A stretch of DNA of 64,000 nt from Enterovibrio norvegicus FF-33 (lineage in GTDB: Bacteria; Pseudomonadota; Gammaproteobacteria; Enterobacterales; Vibrionaceae), in contig NZ_AJYD02000013.1 of the NCBI RefSeq assembly GCF_000286835.2, forward strand, positions 92,101-156,100, read 5' to 3'. Within the stretch, counting starts at the first letter, position 1. Every line of letters starts with the position of its first letter. Positions 51,882-59,666 of this stretch are shown in pieces. A program made the position numbers and the translations under genes. The notes under the pieces were generated by a model, which did not search any database, was not told where the DNA came from, and saw only the letters and a program-made list of their open reading frames with translations.

Positions 51882-51911
51882 AAAAAAAACCCGCACTTAG
51901 CGGGTTTTTTT
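51882..51911. terminator. Bidirectional terminator between rimI and the lapD-like gene
   Basis: CCCGC, loop ACTTA, GCGGG with eight A on one side and seven T on the other; it ends both rimI (+) and the adhesin/secretion gene cluster (-). Confidence 0.9.
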
Positions 51912-51918
51912 ATACTAC

Positions 51919-53901
51919 TTAGACGGCTTGCTCTTTTAAGACAATCATCACTGGAGGATGAATAAAGCCTTGGTATGCATCGATAAATTCTCTGTTTAGC
52001 CGTGTTTTATTTTCTTCATCTTTCACCCCTGTCGCAATCACGGTGATATCCAATGAGTCAGCAATATTGGCTAGCGTTTCAGTAAATAGGCGATTTTGGT
52101 TGTTTTGTTCTTGGCTAAATGCTTGATCCAGTTTGACATAGCTAGGTTTAAGCTTCGCCAAGTACTCTACTTCCTGTAGGTAGCGGCCAAAGTGATCGAC
52201 GCCCACAAACGCCCCCGCATCGCGAACTTTGTCACTAAATGAAATGCAGGCTTTCAGGTTGTTGCGCGCGCTTGCTTCACTGATTTCAAAAAATATCTTT
52301 TCGCTAGGGAGCGCGGTATTGAGTGTCTGTACCAACCAATTGGTAAACGCCTCACTGGAGAGGCTTTCGTCGGTGAGGTTAAGCGCAATAGGCGTTTCAA
52401 GTGACTGTAACTTGTGCATGCCAACTAAGGACTCAATGACGATTTTGTCAAACTCAATACCTTTCGAAAACAGCTGGATATAAGGCATGATCCGACCTGC
52501 TGATTGCCACTGATGTTCAATCAATGCCTGCGTGAACACTTCGTAATGAAAGGGTTTGCTATTGGCGCTATCCAACCTATTCACTGGTTGCCATTGCAGG
52601 CGAATCGCTTTCTCGCGAAGGGTATCAGTAAGCAATGATCGCCAGGTTTCTCGGTCAATCACTTGCTCTTCGGATCCACGGTTGAACACAAACACATCGT
52701 TGATTTGAATCGCGCGCTGCATAGCGTTGTCGGCTAAAGACATCAGCTGAGAGCTAGGCACTGCATGACCATGAACCACACCAATATGGAAGCCTTCATT
52801 GGCATCAAAGCCTGCCATGGTCACTTCATTGTTTAGTGTGCTAATCAACGTATGAAGGCAATGTCGGCTTTGCTCTTCGCTGTATTCTGGCAACAGTAGT
52901 GCCACTTCGGTTTCGCTAATTCGTGCAATACAAATATTGGTTTGATTACCAAGGGCGGACTGCAGTGAGTTCGACAACAAGCGCCATGTTTCATCGCGCG
53001 CTGCGTAACCATAGCGACGATATATCGTATCCATCCATGCCATGTTAGCGATGAACACAGCACTTTGAGCGTCATGACCTTCCCCCATCCAACTGTTGAG
53101 CTGGTGTGAGAAGTATTGACGATTCGGAAGACCCGAGACCGCATCGTACATCATGCTGTTGTGCAGTGTTTTGAGCTCGTTATTGAGTGATTGAATCAGG
53201 CGTTGTACTTGCAGAGCCAAGCTATCAATGGCGCTGTCGAGGAGTGCCAAACCCGAGCGTTGCGATGAAGATTCCTGAGAGGAGAAATCTTGAACCGCCA
53301 ACTGACGGATTGTTGATGTCGCTTTTCGGAGCGCGCGACGGTGTTTTTCACTGATCAGTGTGAACACGCATAACAAACCCAGTGTTAGCAGGCTAGCACT
53401 CGCTAACAGCGAGGCGATGCGTGTAGCGACATTTTGGTTCGCTTTAGCCGCCGACAACGTTAACGCCAGTGAAGCGACGACGGCATCGTCATTTTTTAGC
53501 TCAATAACTCGCTCGACGGGGGCAACTTGCGTGAGTGACGAAAACCAATATGAAGAAGTCGGCATTTTGTCAGTCAATATCCGCTCAGAAGACACGTCAT
53601 CAGCAGACATCTTGTCATAAGACCAAGAGGCCGCTTCCGACGTAATTTGATCGGTCAACGTTATAGATGTCAGTTCAGGGGACAGCATGGCATTAACGAT
53701 AAGCTTGATCGAATCCGTATCGTAGTAAGCGATGAACTTCGGTAGCGTTTGCATGAGTTGATGTGTCGCGTTATCGGCGCGCTGCGCTAACTTGGCTTGT
53801 TGTTCATGCGTATTCATGAACAACTGTCCGGTTATAAATATCGCGAGTAACAACGCAGCTGACACGTAGACCAGAAGCAGAGAAAGGCGTTTCGTTATCA
53901 T
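51919..53901 (-). CDS. lapD: LapD-like c-di-GMP receptor with degenerate GGDEF and EAL domains
   Basis: Inner-membrane signalling protein, 660 residues. TM1 is at about 7-29, followed by a periplasmic output domain (about 30-165), TM2 (about 167-187), a HAMP-like linker, a GGDEF domain and an EAL domain. Neither enzymatic motif survives: the GGDEF position reads SETEV (ARISETEVALLLPEY) and the EAL position reads EVF (HYEVFTQAL). The later EAL motifs have become FEISEAS and GVDHFGRY. LapD of Pseudomonas shows the same loss; it binds c-di-GMP and then holds the periplasmic protease LapG away from the adhesin. It is the last gene of the adhesin cluster, 108 bp after the ompA-like gene. The symbol is by analogy. 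Confidence 0.85.
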   Translation of the reverse strand: MITKRLSLLLVYVSAALLLAIFITGQLFMNTHEQQAKLAQRADNATHQLMQTLPKFIAYYDTDSIKLIVNAMLSPELTSITLTDQITSEAASWSYDKMSADDVSSERILTDKMPTSSYWFSSLTQVAPVERVIELKNDDAVVASLALTLSAAKANQNVATRIASLLASASLLTLGLLCVFTLISEKHRRALRKATSTIRQLAVQDFSSQESSSQRSGLALLDSAIDSLALQVQRLIQSLNNELKTLHNSMMYDAVSGLPNRQYFSHQLNSWMGEGHDAQSAVFIANMAWMDTIYRRYGYAARDETWRLLSNSLQSALGNQTNICIARISETEVALLLPEYSEEQSRHCLHTLISTLNNEVTMAGFDANEGFHIGVVHGHAVPSSQLMSLADNAMQRAIQINDVFVFNRGSEEQVIDRETWRSLLTDTLREKAIRLQWQPVNRLDSANSKPFHYEVFTQALIEHQWQSAGRIMPYIQLFSKGIEFDKIVIESLVGMHKLQSLETPIALNLTDESLSSEAFTNWLVQTLNTALPSEKIFFEISEASARNNLKACISFSDKVRDAGAFVGVDHFGRYLQEVEYLAKLKPSYVKLDQAFSQEQNNQNRLFTETLANIADSLDITVIATGVKDEENKTRLNREFIDAYQGFIHPPVMIVLKEQAV

Positions 53902-54009
53902 AGTAAAGCTCGAGGTAGCGTAGAATAGAATAGGCCAGTACGCGCATGCGCTGGCCCACTCTCTTATGCATATGTAAGTTATGCAGGCATAAGGTCATAC
54001 GACATAAAG
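53902..54009 (-). other. Spacer between the OmpA-like and LapD-like genes, with a hairpin
   Basis: 108 bp with no ORF. The hairpin at 53933-53956 pairs GGCCA with TGGCC and GCGC with GCGC around AT, leaving a four-base bulge. There is no T run. In related loci a lapG-type protease gene occupies this position; here it is too short for one. Confidence 0.6.
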
Positions 54010-54603
54010 TTATTCAGACGTAAAAATGGTCCATCTCATGTCTGTGACGCTGAATTCACCTGAAAGCGACGCCATCACGCGACGGTTAGTTTCGTGGGCG
54101 AGTTCGGAGTCTTCATCAATCAACGGCTCAGTATCGCCATAACCGATCGCTTCAACACGTGAAGCCGGGATGTCGAAATCCTCGATCAGTGCCGTTGCGA
54201 CTGCGTCAGCGCGACGTTGAGACAGTGACAAGTTGTAAGCGGGGTTGCCCACCTTACTGGCGTGGCCTTCAATCGTCGCGACTGCGCCATCTTGCTCTTC
54301 CAAAAATGCCGCGAGCTGTTCGAGCTTTGCGTAGTTGCTCGGTATGAGTTTTGCGGAATCATTGGGGAATTTCACGTCTAGGCGAAAGCTTTGCTTAACG
54401 GTTTTGTCTTTTGCACAGCCGTCGTTGTTGACTGCCGCACCACTTAACGTTTCGCCACAAAGTTCACGGGCTTTGATCACGCCGTCGTAGTCAAGATCAC
54501 GCAGGTCATTGGCTTGTGGTGAGACATCTTGCATGGTGGCAATCTCTTGATTGGCACAGCCAGCCAAAAGCAGAATAGGAAGTAAGAGAACGAGCTTGTT
54601 CAT
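54010..54603 (-). CDS. OmpA-family outer-membrane lipoprotein
   Basis: 197 residues. Signal peptide with lipobox LLLAGC; the mature protein begins CANQEIATM. A short DLDYDGV element like a Ca-binding thrombospondin-3 motif lies near residue 38, and the C-terminal OmpA domain (about 80-185) has the peptidoglycan-binding signature with NLSLSQRRADAVATAL and NRRVM. It probably ties the secretion/adhesin machinery to the cell wall. An OmpA-family gene is found in the same place in the Shewanella bpfA operon as I recall it. Its start overlaps the tolC-like stop by one base. Confidence 0.88.
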   Translation of the reverse strand: MNKLVLLLPILLLAGCANQEIATMQDVSPQANDLRDLDYDGVIKARELCGETLSGAAVNNDGCAKDKTVKQSFRLDVKFPNDSAKLIPSNYAKLEQLAAFLEEQDGAVATIEGHASKVGNPAYNLSLSQRRADAVATALIEDFDIPASRVEAIGYGDTEPLIDEDSELAHETNRRVMASLSGEFSVTDMRWTIFTSE

Positions 54604-56006
54604 TATTGAACGCCTCCTTTGTAGCTATCGTCGCCCAACCAGACTTCTGGGGTAGTGATGCGTAATGATTGCAGCAGTTGCCCGGTGGCGTTAAGCAAGC
54701 GGTACTGAGCGATCAAATCATCATATTCAGCCGTTAAATACTCACGGCGTGCTTGGAAAAGTTCATTTTCTGAGTCCAATACATCAATCAATGTACGTTG
54801 ACCCAATTTGAACTGATCTTCATAGGCATTGCGAGTTTCGATAGCTGATTCAACATGTTGACGAAGGTAGGTCATTTGTTGGCTCAGAAAATCACGCGCG
54901 TTCCAAGCCAAGGTCGTACCTTCAACAACGTCACGATAAGCTTCTTGTTGAACCGCTTTTGATTCATTAATGCTGTAAGCCGCTTCGCGCTCTCTTGAAC
55001 TGTCTGCGCCGCCGGAGAACAGGTTGTAGCTGACGCGCACCATGGCGAGCACTTCGTCGCTGTTACCGCCTACGTCAGCACCAAAAGGACTTAGGCCATC
55101 GGAACCGTCTAAGTTGTCATCCCAACCCGCAGACAGATCAAAGGTGACCTGAGGGTAGTAATTGCCTTTGGCAGATTCACGTTGTGCTGTTGCTGCATTG
55201 ATATCATTGCCAGCTGATTTAAGGGTAGGGTGATCGGCTGTCGACATATCAATGGCTTGATCTAAGCTAATTGGCAGCAAAACGGCATCAGGTGCTGGAA
55301 TGCGTAGGTCTGCTGGTGCAACATTTACCAGTTTTTTGTAGGTGATGGTGGCATCAGAAAGGTTGTTTTTCGATGAAATTAGGTTCGAATGCGCACGGGC
55401 AAGACGACCTGTGACTTGAGACAAATCTGCCGTTGAGCCTAAGCCTGAATCAGTTTTTTGTTTTACTGCATCAAAAATAGTCTGGTGACTTTCTAGATTT
55501 CGCTCGGCAAGAACCACAATTTGACCTGCGCGCAGGTATTCTAGATAGGCACGAGAGACTTCCAATGCCACATTTTCCGCAGAGGCGAACAACATCCATT
55601 GTTCAGCGCTGGTTTCATATTCCGTGCGCTCAACTTCGCTGGAGGTTTGGAAACCATCAAACAGCATTTGGCGAAGGGAGACACCAATTTCTCGGCGCGT
55701 CAGTTCTTTGTTATCGTCATAGTTATCGTTGAGTCCGTCTCGACGGGTTGACGGGCTTTCTGTCCACTCGCGGCCAATACCTGCATCGAAATCAATCGTT
55801 GGGTAGTAGCCAGCAGAGGCTTGGTTCACTTGCTCTTCACGCGCCTTAAAACGGTTGAATGCTTGGCGGATTTGCGGGTGAGTATCTAATGCGGTTGCCA
55901 CTGCCTGTTCGAGTGATTGAGCGGCAACTGACGTAGGTAGCAATACCGCAGCCACTGCCAATGCTGCCACGCTTTTTTTCAGCGACTGGCTAACACTGTT
56001 TGTCAT
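54603..56006 (-). CDS. TolC-family outer-membrane protein of the type I secretion system (LapE/AggA type)
   Basis: 467 residues with a signal peptide (MTNSVSQSLKKSVAALAVAA onward, cut near VAAQS). It has the duplicated TolC helical pattern, with two outer-membrane efflux protein repeats (about 30-230 and 245-445). Motifs include ALDTHPQIRQAFNRFKAREEQVNQASAGYYP and the tail DSENELFQARREYLTAEYD, each given here only as landmarks. It completes the channel across the outer membrane for the adhesin. It lies 23 nt after the hlyD-like gene. Confidence 0.9.
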   Translation of the reverse strand: MTNSVSQSLKKSVAALAVAAVLLPTSVAAQSLEQAVATALDTHPQIRQAFNRFKAREEQVNQASAGYYPTIDFDAGIGREWTESPSTRRDGLNDNYDDNKELTRREIGVSLRQMLFDGFQTSSEVERTEYETSAEQWMLFASAENVALEVSRAYLEYLRAGQIVVLAERNLESHQTIFDAVKQKTDSGLGSTADLSQVTGRLARAHSNLISSKNNLSDATITYKKLVNVAPADLRIPAPDAVLLPISLDQAIDMSTADHPTLKSAGNDINAATAQRESAKGNYYPQVTFDLSAGWDDNLDGSDGLSPFGADVGGNSDEVLAMVRVSYNLFSGGADSSREREAAYSINESKAVQQEAYRDVVEGTTLAWNARDFLSQQMTYLRQHVESAIETRNAYEDQFKLGQRTLIDVLDSENELFQARREYLTAEYDDLIAQYRLLNATGQLLQSLRITTPEVWLGDDSYKGGVQ

Positions 56007-56029
56007 GTCTCTCTCCTTGATTCTTATTA

Positions 56030-57412
56030 TTAGCGCTCTCTTAGCGCAGATTCTTTTGCCCTTAAAATGGGATTAAGCAAATATTCTAGAACCGTCCGTT
56101 TTCCGGTAATGATGTCCACTGACGTCAGCATTCCCGGAATAATGGGCAATTCACTGCCATCCTTTTTTTCTAAGCTGGATCTATCGGTGCGGACTCTCAC
56201 CAAGTAGAAGCTGTTTCCTTCTTCATCTTGGGTGGTATCAGCACTGATATGTTCTAAGGTGCCATTTAGACCGCCGTAGCGTGTGAAATCATAAGCTGTG
56301 ACTTTCACGACCGATGGCAATCCTGAATGCAAGAAGGCGATATCTTTGGGCGCGATTTTTGCCTCTATCAGCAATTTGTCTTCAGCGGGTACGATCTCAA
56401 TCAAATCAATGCCAGGTTGAACAACGCCACCTAATGTATTGATATGAATGGTTTTGATGGTGCCAGTGACAGGGGCAGTGATCACCGCTTTGTTCACTTT
56501 GTCTTGAGAGCCAACTTGTGCCTGCGTTAAGCGAGACAAGCGCGATTCCAACTCACTCATTTTTGAGCGGGTTTCATTGTTGAACGAATGCACCGCTTCA
56601 CGGCGTTTTAAAATCGCTTCGTCGACAGTGGATTTGATCTTTGGCTGCATTAAGCGAAGCGATTCCAGTTCACCTTTGAGGTCGTTGACTTGGCGCTCAA
56701 GCTTGAGCAAGTCAATTTCAGAAACAATGCCTTTTTTGGCCAGCGGAATGGTGATTTTTAGTTCTCGATTGATCAGGCCATAGCTGTTAGATAGGGTGCG
56801 TAGCTTTGAATCAATCTCTTGACGTTCTTGCTGTTTTTGCTGGATCTGGCGAGCAAGAATTTCGACTTTGTTTTTCAAGTCGACCAATCGGCCTGCATAT
56901 TCCTGGCGCTGACGCGCAATAAGTGCCGGCTCGGCACTTTCAAGTTGTGTGGGAAATTCCAATGGCAACATGGTTATCTGGATTTGCTCGCGCCAGTTTG
57001 GGGCCGTCGGGGTTAACTGGATGCTTTTTAGCTCGGTTTGCATACGCAAAATATTGGCACGAAGGCTGAACTCCTCCTCTTCTTGCTGAGCGAGGTCGGA
57101 ACGAAAACGCGTGTCATCAATACGCGCAAGCGGTTCACCTTGTTGAACCAGTTGGCCTTCTTGCACATACATTGCTTGCAAAATACCGCCATCAAGACTT
57201 TGGATCAGCTGCACTTGTGAAGAGGGGATCACTTTACCTTCGCCGCGTGTCATGCGATCTAACGAGGCAAAGTTAGACCAAACCAACATCACTGCGAAGA
57301 ATATGAATACCCCCCAAATTACCATGCGGTAGCGAAGTGGCGCGTCGGTCAGCATGGCACCATAGACATCGTCAGTCATTTCGATGTCATCGCGCTTCAA
57401 TGGATTAGTCAT
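56030..57412 (-). CDS. HlyD-family periplasmic adaptor of the type I secretion system (LapC type)
   Basis: 460 residues. One N-terminal membrane segment (about 31-51), lipoyl half-motifs around ILQAMYVQEGQLVQQGEPLAR near residue 75 and in VITAPVTGTIKTIHINTLG, a long coiled coil (about 105-300), and a C-terminal beta-barrel domain ending IPGMLTSVDIITGKRTVLEYL, which is the HlyD family signature. It bridges the ABC transporter and the TolC-like channel. It overlaps the ABC gene by 8 bp. Confidence 0.93.
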   Translation of the reverse strand: MTNPLKRDDIEMTDDVYGAMLTDAPLRYRMVIWGVFIFFAVMLVWSNFASLDRMTRGEGKVIPSSQVQLIQSLDGGILQAMYVQEGQLVQQGEPLARIDDTRFRSDLAQQEEEEFSLRANILRMQTELKSIQLTPTAPNWREQIQITMLPLEFPTQLESAEPALIARQRQEYAGRLVDLKNKVEILARQIQQKQQERQEIDSKLRTLSNSYGLINRELKITIPLAKKGIVSEIDLLKLERQVNDLKGELESLRLMQPKIKSTVDEAILKRREAVHSFNNETRSKMSELESRLSRLTQAQVGSQDKVNKAVITAPVTGTIKTIHINTLGGVVQPGIDLIEIVPAEDKLLIEAKIAPKDIAFLHSGLPSVVKVTAYDFTRYGGLNGTLEHISADTTQDEEGNSFYLVRVRTDRSSLEKKDGSELPIIPGMLTSVDIITGKRTVLEYLLNPILRAKESALRER

Positions 57413-59585
57413 GTTGTCCTCCTGCGTTATTGCTGTTTAAACGCTCAAGAACTTTGTCTCGTGGCCCATCCATCACAATGCGGCCTTTGTCCATCACAAT
57501 GACGCGATCTACCAAGTTGAGTAGCGCCATTTTGTGGGTGATCATCACTAAGGTGCGATCTTTTGCGGCGAACTTCATGGAATGGATAAACTGGTTTTCC
57601 GCATGAGCATCAAGGCTGGCTGTTGGTTCGTCCATGATCAGTAGCGGCGGGTCGTTAAGCAGCGCACGTGCTAATGCGACAGACTGACGTTGGCCACGGG
57701 AAAGTGTTTCACCGCGCTCACCCACTTGTTTATCTAGCCCTTCGCTGTCTTGTAAGGTGAAGATTCCGACCCCCGACAGCTGGGTCGCACGGATTAACTG
57801 GTGCTCTGTCACTTGGCGGGTGCCGAACATGATATTTTCACGAATCGTACCGTGGAAAAGTGTCACATCTTGTGCCAGATAACCGACATTGCGGCGCAGA
57901 TCGGCAGGGTGGATTTGTTTGGCGTCAACGCCATCAAAACGCAGGCTGCCGGCGCTTGGTTGATAAAGGCCTGCCAGCATACGAATTAAGGTACTTTTAC
58001 CTGTCCCGTTTTTACCCAGAATCGCGATTTTTTCACCGGCCTTGATAGTCATGCTGGTGGGGTGAAGTGTCGGTTTTTCCGTTTCTGGGTAGCTAAAGCC
58101 CACGTTGTCGGCATAGATATCGCCTTTCAGGCGCTTACGACTGATCAGGTGACCTTTGTCTGCGAACTCGTCTTCTTGATCCATCATGGCATTAAGCTGG
58201 CGCATACCTGATTGGGTCTGATTCCAGCGACTCATCAGGCCTGCAAGCTGTGCCATCGGTGACACCGCGCGACTAGATAGCATCACCGCAGCAATAATGC
58301 CACCCATACTGATTTGAGCATCCGCGACGCGGTAAACCCCCATCACGACCACAGCAACAGAGGTAACTTGCACAATAAAAGAAGCAAAGTAAGACACCGA
58401 GTTGGTGATTTGTTTGACTTTCATGTTCCAGTTAGCGGTGTGTGCGGTCATTTGTTGCCAGCTTTTTTGCACAATACCTTCTGCCACGTTGGCTTTGATC
58501 CCTTCCAAGGCGGATAGGCTTTCAATCAAATGACCGTGCTTTTGGCTGGCGTATTTATTGGACTCTTCAATGGCGGCCTTCAGGCGCGGCTGCACCATGA
58601 ATGCGTAACCGAGAATGGCGATACCCGCGACAACAGGCACGACCGCCAGATCGCCCGCGACAAGGTAAATCACAAAAATGAAGAAGGCCGCAAAGGGTAA
58701 ATCCACCAAGGTAGTGATAGTCGCCGACGTTAACATGTCGCGAATACCATCGAACTCACCGAGTTGTTTTGCCATACCGCCGACACTTTTGGCGCGTTTT
58801 TCTAACGGGATCCCCATTAATCGCGCAAACAAGCGAGATGACACGATGATGTCGACTTTCTTACCTGCAATATCTATCAAGTAAGAGCGCATTTTCTTCA
58901 TGAGAAAATCAAAGAAAAACGCGATCAGTGCTCCCGATGCCAGTACCCACAAAGATTCAAACGCCAGGTTAGGTACCACTTTGTCATACACATTCATGAC
59001 AAACAGCGGCGAGACCAAGGCGAACAAGTTCACTAATACCGACGCGATTAACGCATCGCGATAGATAGGGGAGGCGTCTTTGACGGTTTGCCAGAACCAA
59101 TGGATTTTGGTGTCGTGCAAATGCAGGTCGACACTGTTGTCACCGCGATACTGACGTTTGACCAAAAATGCATAGCCGACATACATGGACTCAAGTTCAG
59201 CCAGAGACATTTCTTCCTCACCGCCGTTCTCTGAGGTTTGTATCAGCGCTGTGCCTTCTTTCTCGTCAATTTCACGCAGAATGCAGGCTTTTTTGTCGGT
59301 CAAAAGAAGTATGCAAGGTAACAAAAGTTTCGGTAGCGCTTTTAGTTGGCGCCGCGAGAGCTTGGCAGTTAACCCTGCGCGCGCCGCAGCCTGAGGAAAT
59401 AAATCCGCCGTCAGCAACGCATCAGTCATGGGTAATCCTGCCGTTAAGGCGTCGCCAGAGCACGGTGAACCATAGTGCTCAGTCAATAAGACCAAGCAAT
59501 CTAACAACGGGTCGTCAACCGCCTGCGTAGACGCTGAAATGCGCCACTGCGACGGTTTACGTTCAGCGATAGCTGCTTCTGCCAC
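57405..59585 (-). CDS. lapB: Type I secretion ABC transporter/permease (LapB type)
   Basis: 726 residues. An N-terminal C39-like domain (about 25-145) has the fold pattern of a C39 peptidase, but no catalytic Cys near the start (it reads DDPLLDCLVLLTEHYGSP), as in RTX transporters that bind the substrate without cutting it. Six membrane segments occupy about 170-455. In the nucleotide-binding domain Walker A GKNGTGKST is at 524-532, the signature is LSRGQRQSVALARALL, Walker B is LLIMDEPTASLD, and the H-loop is ITHK. It should export the adhesin encoded just upstream. The symbol is by analogy with Pseudomonas LapB. Confidence 0.93.
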   Translation of the reverse strand: MAEAAIAERKPSQWRISASTQAVDDPLLDCLVLLTEHYGSPCSGDALTAGLPMTDALLTADLFPQAAARAGLTAKLSRRQLKALPKLLLPCILLLTDKKACILREIDEKEGTALIQTSENGGEEEMSLAELESMYVGYAFLVKRQYRGDNSVDLHLHDTKIHWFWQTVKDASPIYRDALIASVLVNLFALVSPLFVMNVYDKVVPNLAFESLWVLASGALIAFFFDFLMKKMRSYLIDIAGKKVDIIVSSRLFARLMGIPLEKRAKSVGGMAKQLGEFDGIRDMLTSATITTLVDLPFAAFFIFVIYLVAGDLAVVPVVAGIAILGYAFMVQPRLKAAIEESNKYASQKHGHLIESLSALEGIKANVAEGIVQKSWQQMTAHTANWNMKVKQITNSVSYFASFIVQVTSVAVVVMGVYRVADAQISMGGIIAAVMLSSRAVSPMAQLAGLMSRWNQTQSGMRQLNAMMDQEDEFADKGHLISRKRLKGDIYADNVGFSYPETEKPTLHPTSMTIKAGEKIAILGKNGTGKSTLIRMLAGLYQPSAGSLRFDGVDAKQIHPADLRRNVGYLAQDVTLFHGTIRENIMFGTRQVTEHQLIRATQLSGVGIFTLQDSEGLDKQVGERGETLSRGQRQSVALARALLNDPPLLIMDEPTASLDAHAENQFIHSMKFAAKDRTLVMITHKMALLNLVDRVIVMDKGRIVMDGPRDKVLERLNSNNAGGQHD

Positions 59586-59623
59586 CTAGTTCTCTCTATA
59601 AAAAATCAAAAATGTACAAATAC

Positions 59624-59653
59624 AAAAAGGGCATCGGCTGATTGTCCGATGCC
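59624..59653 (-). terminator. Terminator between the adhesin and the secretion genes
   Basis: On the minus strand GGCATCGG, eight-base loop, CCGATGCC, then CTTTTT. It ends the giant adhesin transcript 40-70 bp before the ABC gene; read-through would lower expression of the secretion genes relative to the adhesin. Confidence 0.75.
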
Positions 59654-59666
59654 TTGAGGGTTTTAA

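Noticed and set aside
53902..54009. A hidden small lapG remnant between the OmpA-like and LapD-like genes
   Set aside because: Only 108 bp, with stop codons in all frames and no protease motif; there is no sign of a decayed gene.
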